DNA from: Fibrobacter sp. UBA1765
GTDB lineage: Bacteria; Fibrobacterota; Fibrobacteria; Fibrobacterales; Fibrobacteraceae
Assembly (NCBI GenBank): GCA_002314675.1
Contig: DCGZ01000090.1
Span: 12,842-27,591 of the forward strand
Direction of reading: 5' to 3'
DNA length: 14,750 nt
Positions 1-7,503 of this stretch are shown here, one piece after another. Each line of letters begins with the position of its first letter. Positions within the stretch are counted from its first letter, which is position 1. The position numbers and the translations under genes were made by a program. The notes below the pieces were generated by a model, which ran no database searches, had not been told where the DNA came from, and was given only the letters and a program-made list of their open reading frames with translations.

Positions 1-81
1 CTCAAAGCGAAGCGACCTCATACCTAAATATGAAAAACGACATTCATTAACCTCTAGATACTAGCAACAGATCACAAAACT

Positions 82-465
82 ATGATAGAATACTTACCAC
101 TATTATTTATCCTTTTCCTTGGGGCAATCATTGCCATTGGTGCAATGGCTGTCGGAAAGATCCTTGGATTTGCATCCAAAAATACCAAGGGCAAGTTCGA
201 CCCGTACGAATGCGGTATGGCCACAATCGGCTCATCCCATGTCCAGTTCAAGGTCGGCTATTATATTTTTGCGCTGCTCTTCCTCGTATTCGATGTAGAA
301 GCGCTTTTCTTGTTCCCGATCTGTGCCAACTTAAAGACGATCCTTGCTGGCAGTCAACCTGAAATTACACCCGCAATCGTTGTTGCAGACTTGATTATTT
401 TCGTGGCTATTCTTGTTAGTGGCCTTGCATACTCTTGGAAGAAAGGATTCCTAAAATGGGAATAA
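82..465 (+). CDS. nuoA: NADH-quinone oxidoreductase subunit A
   Basis: NuoA is a small membrane subunit of complex I at the junction of the peripheral and membrane arms, next to the quinone cavity. The 127-residue product has the usual family length and three hydrophobic segments (about residues 4-30, 60-82 and 98-117). The family signature is clear: the loop motif YECG at 42-45 and FDVEALFLFP at 70-79, whose acidic pair D71/E73 corresponds to the conserved acidic residues of the second helix. The ATG at 82 gives a normal N-terminus, but I see no good Shine-Dalgarno sequence upstream. It is the first gene of the operon in this window, and its last 10 bases overlap the start of nuoBC, which suggests translational coupling. 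The first 81 bases show no gene and no promoter I can support. Confidence 0.96.
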   Translation: MIEYLPLLFILFLGAIIAIGAMAVGKILGFASKNTKGKFDPYECGMATIGSSHVQFKVGYYIFALLFLVFDVEALFLFPICANLKTILAGSQPEITPAIVVADLIIFVAILVSGLAYSWKKGFLKWE

Positions 466-1712
466 TGAATTTTGTCCCTAAGGTCTTAGACCCTGTCCCA
501 GGCGGAAAGTACGTGGTCAACATGGTTGACTATGTTGTGAACTGGGCCCGCGCAAACTCCCTTTGGCCGCTTACATACGGCACGAGCTGCTGCGCTATCG
601 AAATGATGTCGAGCTCCATGGCCCGTTACGATATCGCACGATTCGGCTCCGAAGTGTTCCGCGACTCCCCTCGCCAGGCCGACCTCTTTATTATTGCGGG
701 TACCATTACCGAAAAAATGGCTCCTGCCGTGCAAATGCTCTGGGAACAGATTCCTGGCCCTAAGTATGCAATCGCAATGGGCGCATGCACTATTAGTGGC
801 GGCCCGTTCCGTTACGACAACTATTCCGTTGTTCGCGGCGCAGAACAGGTAATCCCGGTAGATGTCTATATTCCGGGGTGCCCTCCGCGCCCAGAAGCTC
901 TTTTTAACGGTCTTCTAAAGCTCCGTGAAAAGATCATGAAGGAATCCTACAGGAATCCTTGGCACGAAGGCGAAACCAGCAAGGCCGGCGAAATTGAACG
1001 CTGGGCCGAAGCTAGCAAGGCATGGGCGGCTGCCGAAAAAATCAAGGACGAAGAAATGGCCGCAGCTCGTGAAGCCTTCAAGGCAAACCCGCCAGAAGAC
1101 TATGTTGCGTACAAACCAGTCCGCGTAGCCAAGGAAGCGTTCCCTGACGTGGAACGTCCTGTTGTTACAGAAATTGGAAAATCTTACAAGGAATTGTACA
1201 AAATTGCAAAGAGTGTCGCGCCAGAACTTTCCATTTTTGGTAAAGAAGATTCCTCTGACGAAACACTTGACAGCCTTCCAAAAGATTTACCGCTCGACGT
1301 AGTCGTAAGCAAGGAAAACTACCTAAAGCTTGTAGAATTCCTCAAGAACGACAGCCGTACAAAGTTTGAAGTATTGACTGATGTTGTTGGTGTAGACTGG
1401 AAGGACCATTTCGATGTCATCGCACAGCTCTTGAGCGTTGAATACGGGCACAAAATGTTTGTTCGCGTTTCACTCCCTAAGGATGAATCCATTCCAGAAG
1501 AAAAGCGTGCGACAAGCCTGCTTGCAAGCATTCCTTCGCTTTCAAGCCTATTCGTTGGCGCAGAACTCAAGGAACGCGAAGTGTACGACCTGTTCGGCAT
1601 CAAGTTCGAAGGCCACCCAGACCTTCGTCGTCTCTTTATGCCCGAAGACTTTGTGGGCTACCCGCTCCGCAAGGACTTTACTCACCCACACATTTTGAAG
1701 AAGCCGGTTTAA
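456..1712 (+). CDS. nuoBC: Fused NADH-quinone oxidoreductase subunits B and C
   Basis: One uninterrupted 418-residue reading frame joins two peripheral-arm subunits. Residues 1 to about 160 are NuoB, which carries the terminal cluster N2 that reduces quinone. All four cluster ligands are visible: tandem C45-C46, C111 in MGAC and C142 in PGCPPRPEAL. Residues about 280-418 are NuoC (30 kDa subunit), with its signature EREVYDLFG at 373-381 followed by HPDLRR and YPLRKDF. Between them lies a charged, Ala/Glu/Lys-rich stretch of roughly 110 residues that looks helical and matches neither family as I know it. I chose the ATG at 456 because AAGGA sits 8 bases upstream. A TTG at 435 would add 7 residues inside nuoA, and the ATG at 465 is too far from the ribosome site. 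NuoC-D and NuoB-C-D fusions occur in other bacteria; here D is separate. Confidence 0.95.
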   Translation: MGIMNFVPKVLDPVPGGKYVVNMVDYVVNWARANSLWPLTYGTSCCAIEMMSSSMARYDIARFGSEVFRDSPRQADLFIIAGTITEKMAPAVQMLWEQIPGPKYAIAMGACTISGGPFRYDNYSVVRGAEQVIPVDVYIPGCPPRPEALFNGLLKLREKIMKESYRNPWHEGETSKAGEIERWAEASKAWAAAEKIKDEEMAAAREAFKANPPEDYVAYKPVRVAKEAFPDVERPVVTEIGKSYKELYKIAKSVAPELSIFGKEDSSDETLDSLPKDLPLDVVVSKENYLKLVEFLKNDSRTKFEVLTDVVGVDWKDHFDVIAQLLSVEYGHKMFVRVSLPKDESIPEEKRATSLLASIPSLSSLFVGAELKEREVYDLFGIKFEGHPDLRRLFMPEDFVGYPLRKDFTHPHILKKPV

Positions 1713-1714
1713 AA

Positions 1715-1801
1715 GAGAAGCAAGATGCAAGATCAAGAAACAAGAAACTGCTATAAAATACTTGCTAAAAAACTTGTATCTGGCATCTGGATCTTGCATC
1801 T
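1715..1801. repeat. Inverted arrays of degenerate GATNCAA heptamers between nuoBC and nuoD
   Basis: This 106-base intergenic gap is mostly made of 6-7 base units with consensus GATRCAA. On the plus strand units lie at 1724-1730, 1731-1736 and 1737-1743. On the minus strand they lie at 1794-1800, 1788-1793, 1781-1787 and 1774-1780. Because the two arrays face each other they form a perfect 12-base inverted repeat (AGATGCAAGATC at 1723-1734 with its complement at 1790-1801) around a 55-base loop. No poly-T tract follows, so it is not a typical terminator. It may be an mRNA processing or stability element, or simply an intergenic repeat family. The same unit recurs at 4101-4130. Confidence 0.75.
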
Positions 1802-1818
1802 ACAATTTGGAAATGAAT

Positions 1819-2955
1819 ATGTCTAATTTACCTCCAGGATTTCGCGAACCTTCCGTTGAAGGCGAATTCGAAGAATACTATTTGAATATGGGTCCACAGC
1901 ACCCAAGTACCCATGGTGCTCTTCGCCTTGTTATACGCTTGACTGGTGAAACAATTATTGAAGTTGTTCCGCATCTCGGCTACATTCACCGCGGCATGGA
2001 AAAGCAGGCTGAAAACCTTGGCTATACCCAGTACATCATGATGTCTGACCGCCAAGACTACTTGACGGCAATCCAAAACAACCTTGGTGTTTGCCTTGCC
2101 CTAGAAAAAGGCGCTGGCATCGGTGTTCCGGAACGCGCAGAATACATTCGCGTGATCATGACCGAGCTTGGCAGAATTGCAAGCCACCTCGTGTTCTACG
2201 CCTGCTACGGCGGTGACCTTGGCGGCCAAACGGTCTTGCTTTACGGTTTCAAGGAACGTGAAATGATTCACGACATCTTTGAAGAAGTAACAGGCCAGCG
2301 TCTTACAACAAACTTCTTCCGCCCGGGTGGAAGCCGCATGGACGTGCCTGATACCTTTATTCCGCGCGTCAAGGCTTTCCTTGCACATTTAGAAAAGACT
2401 CTCCCGGATTACGACCGTCTTTTGACAAAGAACATCGCTCTTGTAGAACGTTCCGTTGGCGTGGGCAAGCTCACCAAGGAACAGGCTCTTGCATACGGCT
2501 GCTCAGGCCCAGTCGCCCGCGCATCCGGCGTAAACTATGATGTTCGCAAGAACGATCCGTACAGCATTTACTCAAGCCTCGATTTTAACGTTCCGGTCAT
2601 GTACAATGGCGATTGCTACGACCGCTACCTTATCCGTTGGCAAGAAATGTACGAATCCATCAAGATCATTAAGCAATGCATCGAAAAGTTCCCGGCTGGC
2701 CCTTACCGCAGCAAGGAAAAGCCGAACTTCAAGCTCCCTGCAGGCAGCTTCTATGCGGCAAGCGAAACGGCAAAGGGTCTATACGGCACTTACGTAGTTT
2801 CTACCGGTGGAGCTAACCCATACCGCATCCACACAAGGTCTCCGAGCTTCTCGAATGTTTCTGCAGTGAATGCAATGGCAAAGGGTGAAAAGATTTCCGA
2901 CCTGGTTACAATACTTGCATCCATTGACCCGGTTATCCCAGAAATTGATAGGTAG
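1819..2955 (+). CDS. nuoD: NADH-quinone oxidoreductase subunit D
   Basis: NuoD is the 49 kDa peripheral subunit, related to the large subunit of NiFe hydrogenases, that forms the quinone-reduction site together with NuoB. The 378-residue product carries the N-terminal signature GPQHPSTHG at 25-33, then HLGYIHRGMEK at 52-62. H32 and Y81 have the same 49-residue spacing as the quinone-headgroup ligands of Thermus Nqo4 (H38 and Y87), so the quinone site looks intact. It ends with SIDPVIPEIDR, the usual C-terminal type. I prefer the ATG at 1819, since GGA at 1809-1811 lies 7 bases upstream. ATG 1813 is too close to it, and the TTG at 1762 would translate the intergenic repeat. It is a separate protein here, not fused to NuoC as in E. 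coli. Confidence 0.96.
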   Translation: MSNLPPGFREPSVEGEFEEYYLNMGPQHPSTHGALRLVIRLTGETIIEVVPHLGYIHRGMEKQAENLGYTQYIMMSDRQDYLTAIQNNLGVCLALEKGAGIGVPERAEYIRVIMTELGRIASHLVFYACYGGDLGGQTVLLYGFKEREMIHDIFEEVTGQRLTTNFFRPGGSRMDVPDTFIPRVKAFLAHLEKTLPDYDRLLTKNIALVERSVGVGKLTKEQALAYGCSGPVARASGVNYDVRKNDPYSIYSSLDFNVPVMYNGDCYDRYLIRWQEMYESIKIIKQCIEKFPAGPYRSKEKPNFKLPAGSFYAASETAKGLYGTYVVSTGGANPYRIHTRSPSFSNVSAVNAMAKGEKISDLVTILASIDPVIPEIDR

Positions 2956-2965
2956 GTAATTGTTA

Positions 2966-4096
2966 ATGTATACACCTTCTAATCCAAATATCGTTGGCGA
3001 CTTTGTTAGGGAATGGGTCCCGAACCTTGTCGCTTACTTGCCGGCAACAGTGCAAGGCTACATTCCGTCTGCAGAAATTGCAGCACTCATCAATGTGGTC
3101 ATTTGCATGGTTGCAATGGGTGTCGCAGGTATCGGTCCTGTGCCAGTCCTCATTTACATGGAACGCAAGATTTGCGCCCATATTCAATGCCGTCTTGGCC
3201 CAATGCGCCTTGGCCCACACGGTGTTTTGCAGCTTGCAGCTGACATCATGAAGCTTTTGTTCAAGGAAGTGTACGCACCAAAAAGCGTACAGACGTTCCT
3301 TTACTACTTAGCTCCGATTCTTGTGGTGACGGCCCCATTCCTTAACCTTTGCATGATTCCATTCGGAAAGAACTTGCAGGTTGCTGACCTAGACATTGCT
3401 ATTCCGTTCATTATCGCTGTGAACGGCTTTGGCATTTTGAGCACAATGCTTGCAGGTTGGGCAAGTAACAACAAGTATTCCCTTATAAGCGGCATGCGTA
3501 GCGGTGCGCAGCTCATTAGCTACGAAGTCTCGTTTGCGCTCGTTCTTTTGCTTATCGTTATGCTCGCAGGTTCTGCAAGCCTCGGTGGCATTACAGAAAG
3601 CCAGAGCGGCAATTTCTGGGACTGGTGGATTTTCAAGGCTCCGGTTCTTGGCTTGCTTGCATTCGTAATGTTCCTCATCAGTTCTACGGCAGAACTCAAT
3701 CGAGCTCCGTTTGACGTTGCCGAAGCAGAACAGGAACTTACCGGCGGCCACCACACTGAATATACCGGCATGGCATTCTCCATGTTCTACCTTGCAGAAT
3801 ACATCAACCTGTTCACAACCTGCTGCGTTGCGACAGTATGCTTCCTTGGCGGTTACAACGCACCATGCATCGGCATAGCCGCTGTCGACGGAATTTTGAA
3901 CATGGTTCCAGGAATCGTATGGTTCCTTGCAAAGGCATTCTTCATGGTCGTTGTATACATGATGTTCCGCTGGACCTTTGTTCGCCCGCGTACAGACTTG
4001 CTCATGGCTCTTGAATGGAAGTTCCTGTTGCCAGTGAACTTGATTATGCTTGTGCTTGGCTTTGTGTTCGTGGCTTTTGGACTTTTCTTACCTTAA
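2966..4096 (+). CDS. nuoH: NADH-quinone oxidoreductase subunit H
   Basis: NuoH is the multi-helix membrane subunit that anchors the peripheral arm and forms the entry to the quinone tunnel. The 376-residue product is slightly long for the family and strongly hydrophobic. Conserved blocks are visible in order: MERK (65-68) with RLGP, LGPHG and KLLFKE following up to residue 101; SGMRSGAQLISYEV (175-188); NRAPFDVAEAEQEL (245-258) followed by HHTEYTGM, the acidic loop facing the quinone channel; and the C-terminal RWTFVRPRTD with WKFLLP. The ATG at 2966 has AGG 9 bases upstream (2954-2956), overlapping the nuoD stop; a TTG at 2960 would add only two residues. Only 10 bases separate it from nuoD, exactly where nuoE, nuoF and nuoG lie in 14-gene operons. 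Confidence 0.97.
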   Translation: MYTPSNPNIVGDFVREWVPNLVAYLPATVQGYIPSAEIAALINVVICMVAMGVAGIGPVPVLIYMERKICAHIQCRLGPMRLGPHGVLQLAADIMKLLFKEVYAPKSVQTFLYYLAPILVVTAPFLNLCMIPFGKNLQVADLDIAIPFIIAVNGFGILSTMLAGWASNNKYSLISGMRSGAQLISYEVSFALVLLLIVMLAGSASLGGITESQSGNFWDWWIFKAPVLGLLAFVMFLISSTAELNRAPFDVAEAEQELTGGHHTEYTGMAFSMFYLAEYINLFTTCCVATVCFLGGYNAPCIGIAAVDGILNMVPGIVWFLAKAFFMVVVYMMFRWTFVRPRTDLLMALEWKFLLPVNLIMLVLGFVFVAFGLFLP

Positions 4097-4100
4097 GACA

Positions 4101-4130
4101 GATACAAGAGCAAGATGCAAGATACAAGAG
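4101..4130 (+). repeat. GATRCAA heptamer array between nuoH and nuoI
   Basis: Tandem units begin directly after the nuoH stop codon: 4101-4107 (GATACAA), 4108-4113 (GAGCAA, one base short), 4114-4120 (GATGCAA), 4121-4127 (GATACAA) and a partial GAG at 4128-4130. This is the same unit family as in the nuoBC-nuoD gap. Here it occurs in one orientation only, so it does not form the long hairpin. The rest of the 141-base gap contains no gene I can support. Confidence 0.7.
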
Positions 4131-4202
4131 ATTTCAATACAACGTATTATTCAGCCCACGTGACGAAAAGGAACATTCTTGAATAAAACCAAAGCGTGTT
4201 TC

Positions 4203-4237
4203 GACTTCCGTCTTCCGACTGACAACTGAAACTGATT
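4203..4237 (+). repeat. Possible second, more degenerate heptamer array before nuoI
   Basis: Read in 7-base steps the sequence is GACTTCC (4203-4209), GTCTTCC (4210-4216), GACTGAC (4217-4223), AACTGAA (4224-4230) and ACTGATT (4231-4237). Neighbouring units agree at four to six of seven positions, but the sequence drifts along the array. It ends exactly at the nuoI start codon and leaves no recognisable Shine-Dalgarno site there. The pattern could be chance in a low-complexity stretch. Confidence 0.4.
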
Positions 4238-4714
4238 ATGAATGATAAAGAATTAAACACTAAGGAATATGCAGCGAAGTACATTCGCAACTGCATAGAA
4301 GGTCCTATCAACCTTCTAAAGGGCCTGACTGTTACTACAAAGTACATGTTGAACCCAAAGAAGATTGTAACGGAGCAATACCCAGAAAACAAGGCTACGC
4401 TCAAGATGCACGAACGTTTTCGCGGAAACCTCGAAATGGTCGAAGATGAAAACGGAGACAACAAGTGTACAGCCTGCGGCATGTGCGAACGCGCCTGCCC
4501 TAACGCTTCAATCAACGTGCTCCCGACAAAGAACATTGCCGGCAAAAAGGTTCTTGGCAAATACATCTACCATTTTGGCAGCTGCACACAATGCGGCCTT
4601 TGCGTAGAAGCCTGCCCGTTCGGAGCAATCCACTTTGCACAGGGCTTTGAATTCGCCGCGTTCAATCCAGAAGAATTCGAACGCGTATTGAACAAGAAGG
4701 AGGGTCGAGGATGA
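4238..4714 (+). CDS. nuoI: NADH-quinone oxidoreductase subunit I, two [4Fe-4S] ferredoxin-type
   Basis: NuoI carries clusters N6a and N6b and passes electrons to cluster N2 in NuoB. The 158-residue product has two complete C-x2-C-x2-C-x3-C motifs: C77, C80, C83, C87 (CTACGMCERACP) and C116, C119, C122, C126 (CTQCGLCVEACP). The N-terminal about 40 residues form the amphipathic segment that usually lies along the membrane, and HERFRG at 58-63 matches the conserved region before the first motif. The ATG at 4238 is the only reasonable start, although no clear ribosome binding site precedes it. The stop overlaps the nuoJ start in ATGA. Without nuoG, NuoI would be the outermost iron-sulphur subunit encoded here and is the natural docking point for a different electron donor. 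Confidence 0.96.
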   Translation: MNDKELNTKEYAAKYIRNCIEGPINLLKGLTVTTKYMLNPKKIVTEQYPENKATLKMHERFRGNLEMVEDENGDNKCTACGMCERACPNASINVLPTKNIAGKKVLGKYIYHFGSCTQCGLCVEACPFGAIHFAQGFEFAAFNPEEFERVLNKKEGRG

Positions 4715-5253
4715 TTCTTGGAATTCCTTTCTCCGATATCGTATTTTACGTTGTCGCTGCGTTTATGATTGTAGCTGCTGTCGTTACTGTAGTTTCAAAG
4801 AATATTTTGCAGAGCGCTATCTTCTTGATTGCGACATTCATTGCGACAGCGATCGTCTACATTCTTTTGCAGGCTGAATTCATGGCCGTGGCACAAGTCA
4901 TGGTTTACGCCGGTGGCGTTGTCGTGTTCATGATCTTTGCGATTCTTCTTACAAGCCATCTCGGCGAAGAATCCTTCAAGGTCCACTTGCCACGCAAGTT
5001 CATTGCGGGCGCAATTGCCGCAGCATTCCTTGCAATCATGGGCAAGTTCCTTATCGGTCAGCCAGAACTTGCAACAGCCACTTCTAACGCAAGTGCCGAA
5101 GCCTCTACTTTCGGGGCATACGCACTCCGCTTGCTTAGCCCTGGCGCAAACGGCTTCTTGATTCCTTTTGAACTGATCAGCCTTTTGCTTTTGATGGCCC
5201 TTGTTGCTTCTGTAACAATCGCAAAAAAAGATGAAGACAAGGAGGAAAAATGA
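4711..5253 (+). CDS. nuoJ: NADH-quinone oxidoreductase subunit J
   Basis: NuoJ is a membrane subunit of about five helices next to NuoK and NuoA. The 180-residue product has hydrophobic segments at about 8-28, 32-52, 56-80, 97-115 and 151-170. The best conserved stretch is EFMAVAQVMVYAGGVVVF (56-73), the third helix, which contains the pi-bulge region implicated in coupling quinone reduction to proton movement. A strong GGAGG at 4699-4703 lies 7 bases before the ATG. The start overlaps the nuoI stop by 4 bases and the stop overlaps the nuoK start by 4 bases (both ATGA), so I-J-K are probably translationally coupled. The C-terminus is short and charged (KKDEDKEEK). Confidence 0.95.
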   Translation: MILGIPFSDIVFYVVAAFMIVAAVVTVVSKNILQSAIFLIATFIATAIVYILLQAEFMAVAQVMVYAGGVVVFMIFAILLTSHLGEESFKVHLPRKFIAGAIAAAFLAIMGKFLIGQPELATATSNASAEASTFGAYALRLLSPGANGFLIPFELISLLLLMALVASVTIAKKDEDKEEK

Positions 5254-5555
5254 CTCTCCTTAATTGCTTGATTCTAGCATTTGTCCTGTTTGCTATCGGC
5301 GTTTTTGGTCTTTTGACTCGCCGCCACCTTGTAGGCATGCTCATTTCCATTGAACTTATGCTGAACGCAGCAAACATTAACTTTGTGGCATTCGCACATT
5401 TCAAGGCGGCAGATGCAACCGCAGGTTCGCTCTTCAGCATTTTCGTAATCGCAATCACGGCTTGCGAAATGGCTGTCGCACTTGCAATCCTTATTACAAT
5501 GTATCGCCGTCACAAGAGTCTGGATGTAAACCGCCTGGAGGATCTCCATGACTAG
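5250..5555 (+). CDS. nuoK: NADH-quinone oxidoreductase subunit K
   Basis: NuoK is a three-helix membrane subunit related to MrpC, with two buried glutamates needed for proton translocation. The 101-residue length is typical. E35 in LISIEL and E73 in TACEMAVALAI correspond to the two membrane glutamates of E. coli NuoK (E36 and E72). The second motif reads ACEMAVALAI where AAAEAAVGLAI is more usual, but the acidic residue is kept. GGAGG at 5241-5245 gives a strong ribosome binding site 4 bases before the ATG. It overlaps nuoJ by 4 bases and nuoL by 8. Confidence 0.97.
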   Translation: MTLLNCLILAFVLFAIGVFGLLTRRHLVGMLISIELMLNAANINFVAFAHFKAADATAGSLFSIFVIAITACEMAVALAILITMYRRHKSLDVNRLEDLHD

Positions 5556-7494
5556 TCTATATTCCTATTCCTTCTTGATTTTGCTCTTGCCGCTTTTGAG
5601 CTTTGCAGTAAACGGTCTTTTCCTTTGCCGCAAATCCCGCAAGGCAAGTGCAGCATTCTCTGTGCTTTGTGCAGGTCTTGCTGCGGCTTATGCAATTTCT
5701 GTTGCATTAGCATTCTTTACGAATGGAGCAACCCCGACTGTTGCATGGCAGTTCAGATTCTTGCCGATTGTCGGTGACTTTAACGCAAACATCGGCTTAT
5801 TGCTCGATCCGCTTTCTGTGATGATGCTCGTGGTCGTTACCTCGATTGCGTTCTTCGTAAACATCTACAGCATCGGCTACATGCGCGAAGACATGAGCTC
5901 GGGCCGTTTCTTTGCATTGCTTTCGCTCTTTGCATTCAGCATGCTCGGCCTTGTAATTGCTACAAACATTTTGCAGATGTTCGTATTCTGGGAACTCGTG
6001 GGTGTATCAAGCTATATGCTCATCGGTTTCTGGTACCACAAGCCAAGTGCAGTTTCTGCAAGTAAGCAGGCATTCATCTTGACCCGCTTTGCAGACAGCT
6101 TCTTCTTGCTCGGCATGGTGCTTGTTTCTTACGCAGTCAAGTCCTTTGACTTCGCTGCCCTCAACGCAGTCAACCTCAAGGACTTCGCAAGCATTCCGTT
6201 AAACCTCGGTATCATGGTAATGCCGGCAAGTGATGCCCTTACAATTGGAGCAGCCTTGATCTTTGTCGGTGGCTGGGGCAAGTCCGCTATGTTCCCGATG
6301 CATATCTGGCTCCCGAACGCCATGGAAGGTCCGACACCGGTTTCTTCAATAATCCATAGTGCAACCATGGTGGTAGCAGGCGTTTACCTTGTAGCTCGCC
6401 TCTTCCCGTTCATGGCTGGTGCAGGCAATACTCTTTGCATCGTCATGGTTGTAGGTGCTTTCACAGCAATCTTTGCAGCAGTAATCGCTTGCACGCAAAA
6501 AGACATCAAGCGCATTCTCGCCTACTCCACTCTTAGCCAGCTCGGCTACATGATGTTCTCGCTCGGTGCAAGCCGCTTGTGCGACGGCAGCATCAATACG
6601 CTTGGTTACACAGCTTCTACATTCCATATCTTTACACACGCATTCTTCAAGTGCATGCTCTTCCTTGTTGCTGGTTCCCTTATTCATCAGGTTCACACAA
6701 ATGACCTCGATGCAATGGGTGGCCTCCGCAAAAAAATGCCATTCACATACATTGCAACACTCATTGCTTGCCTTGCAATCGCCGGCATTCCGCCATTCTC
6801 CGGATTCTTCAGCAAGGACGAAATCCTTATGACAGCATTCCAGTCTGGCCACGTTGCCGTATTTGCAACCGGTCTTCTTACAAGCGGCCTCACGGCATTC
6901 TACATGTTCCGCCTGTTCTTCCTTGCGTTCCATGGCAAGGCCCGTTCCGAACACACGGCACATGCGCATGAAGATTTTGCAATGACACTCCCAATCGTCT
7001 GCCTTGCAGTTCCTTCACTTCTTTCTGGCCTGCTTGCAAAGAACATCTTTGCAACAAAGTTTGTTCCTGGCGCACTCCCGGTAGCAACGGCAGAACACCT
7101 CGCCCACGCCACCTGGATTCCATACGCAGCTGGCGGCATGGCAGTGCTTGGCATTTTGATTGCAGCGCTCTTCTACGCCCGCCCAAAGGCAAACATTGAA
7201 CGCGCTCTCGATGTAGACAATCGTTGCAAACTCTACAAGACAATCAACCACAAGTTCTATTTCGATGAAATATACTATGCGGTCGTTCGCCAGTTCATTT
7301 TCCGCGGAGTCGCTGCATCAGCACGCTTTGTAGAAGACTGGATTATCGGTAGCCTCGTAAACGCAACGCTCTTTGTTGTTAGAAAGGCCGGAGCTCTTGT
7401 TCGTGAAGCAGAAAACGGCTACCTGCCGTTCTATGTTGGTGTTATGATTGTCGGTGTTATTTTCTGGTACTTTGTCGGCAAGTTGCCACTTTAA
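5548..7494 (+). CDS. nuoL: NADH-quinone oxidoreductase subunit L, antiporter-like
   Basis: NuoL is the distal antiporter-like pump subunit, with a long C-terminal lateral helix that spans the membrane arm. The 648-residue length is usual. Key residues are visible: E149 in FVFWELVGVSSYM (fifth helix), K245 in GGWGKSAMFPMHIWLP (seventh helix), H270 in SSIIHSATMVVAGVYL, then DIKRILAYSTLSQLGYM and HAFFKCMLFLVAGSLIH. The C-terminal NHKFYFDEIYY and the following amphipathic region match the lateral-helix end. GGAGG at 5537-5541 lies 6 bases before the ATG. The start overlaps nuoK by 8 bases. Nothing indicates loss of pumping ability, in contrast to nuoM downstream. Confidence 0.97.
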   Translation: MTSLYSYSFLILLLPLLSFAVNGLFLCRKSRKASAAFSVLCAGLAAAYAISVALAFFTNGATPTVAWQFRFLPIVGDFNANIGLLLDPLSVMMLVVVTSIAFFVNIYSIGYMREDMSSGRFFALLSLFAFSMLGLVIATNILQMFVFWELVGVSSYMLIGFWYHKPSAVSASKQAFILTRFADSFFLLGMVLVSYAVKSFDFAALNAVNLKDFASIPLNLGIMVMPASDALTIGAALIFVGGWGKSAMFPMHIWLPNAMEGPTPVSSIIHSATMVVAGVYLVARLFPFMAGAGNTLCIVMVVGAFTAIFAAVIACTQKDIKRILAYSTLSQLGYMMFSLGASRLCDGSINTLGYTASTFHIFTHAFFKCMLFLVAGSLIHQVHTNDLDAMGGLRKKMPFTYIATLIACLAIAGIPPFSGFFSKDEILMTAFQSGHVAVFATGLLTSGLTAFYMFRLFFLAFHGKARSEHTAHAHEDFAMTLPIVCLAVPSLLSGLLAKNIFATKFVPGALPVATAEHLAHATWIPYAAGGMAVLGILIAALFYARPKANIERALDVDNRCKLYKTINHKFYFDEIYYAVVRQFIFRGVAASARFVEDWIIGSLVNATLFVVRKAGALVREAENGYLPFYVGVMIVGVIFWYFVGKLPL

Positions 7495-7503
7495 GGAATG
7501 ACT

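Noticed and set aside
45..53. NuoB-like frameshift explanation for the B-C fusion (two genes merged by a sequencing error).
   Set aside because: The frame from 456 to 1712 has no stop and no compositional break, and the linker reads as a plausible charged helical protein in the same frame as both domains.
54..64. CTAG-ATA-CTAG palindrome upstream of nuoA as a possible operator.
   Set aside because: Two 4-base arms are too short to be meaningful, and CTAG is itself self-complementary.
1762..1818. Upstream TTG start for nuoD that would add 19 residues.
   Set aside because: The added segment is translation of the intergenic heptamer repeat and has no counterpart in NuoD; the ATG at 1819 has a ribosome site at a proper distance.
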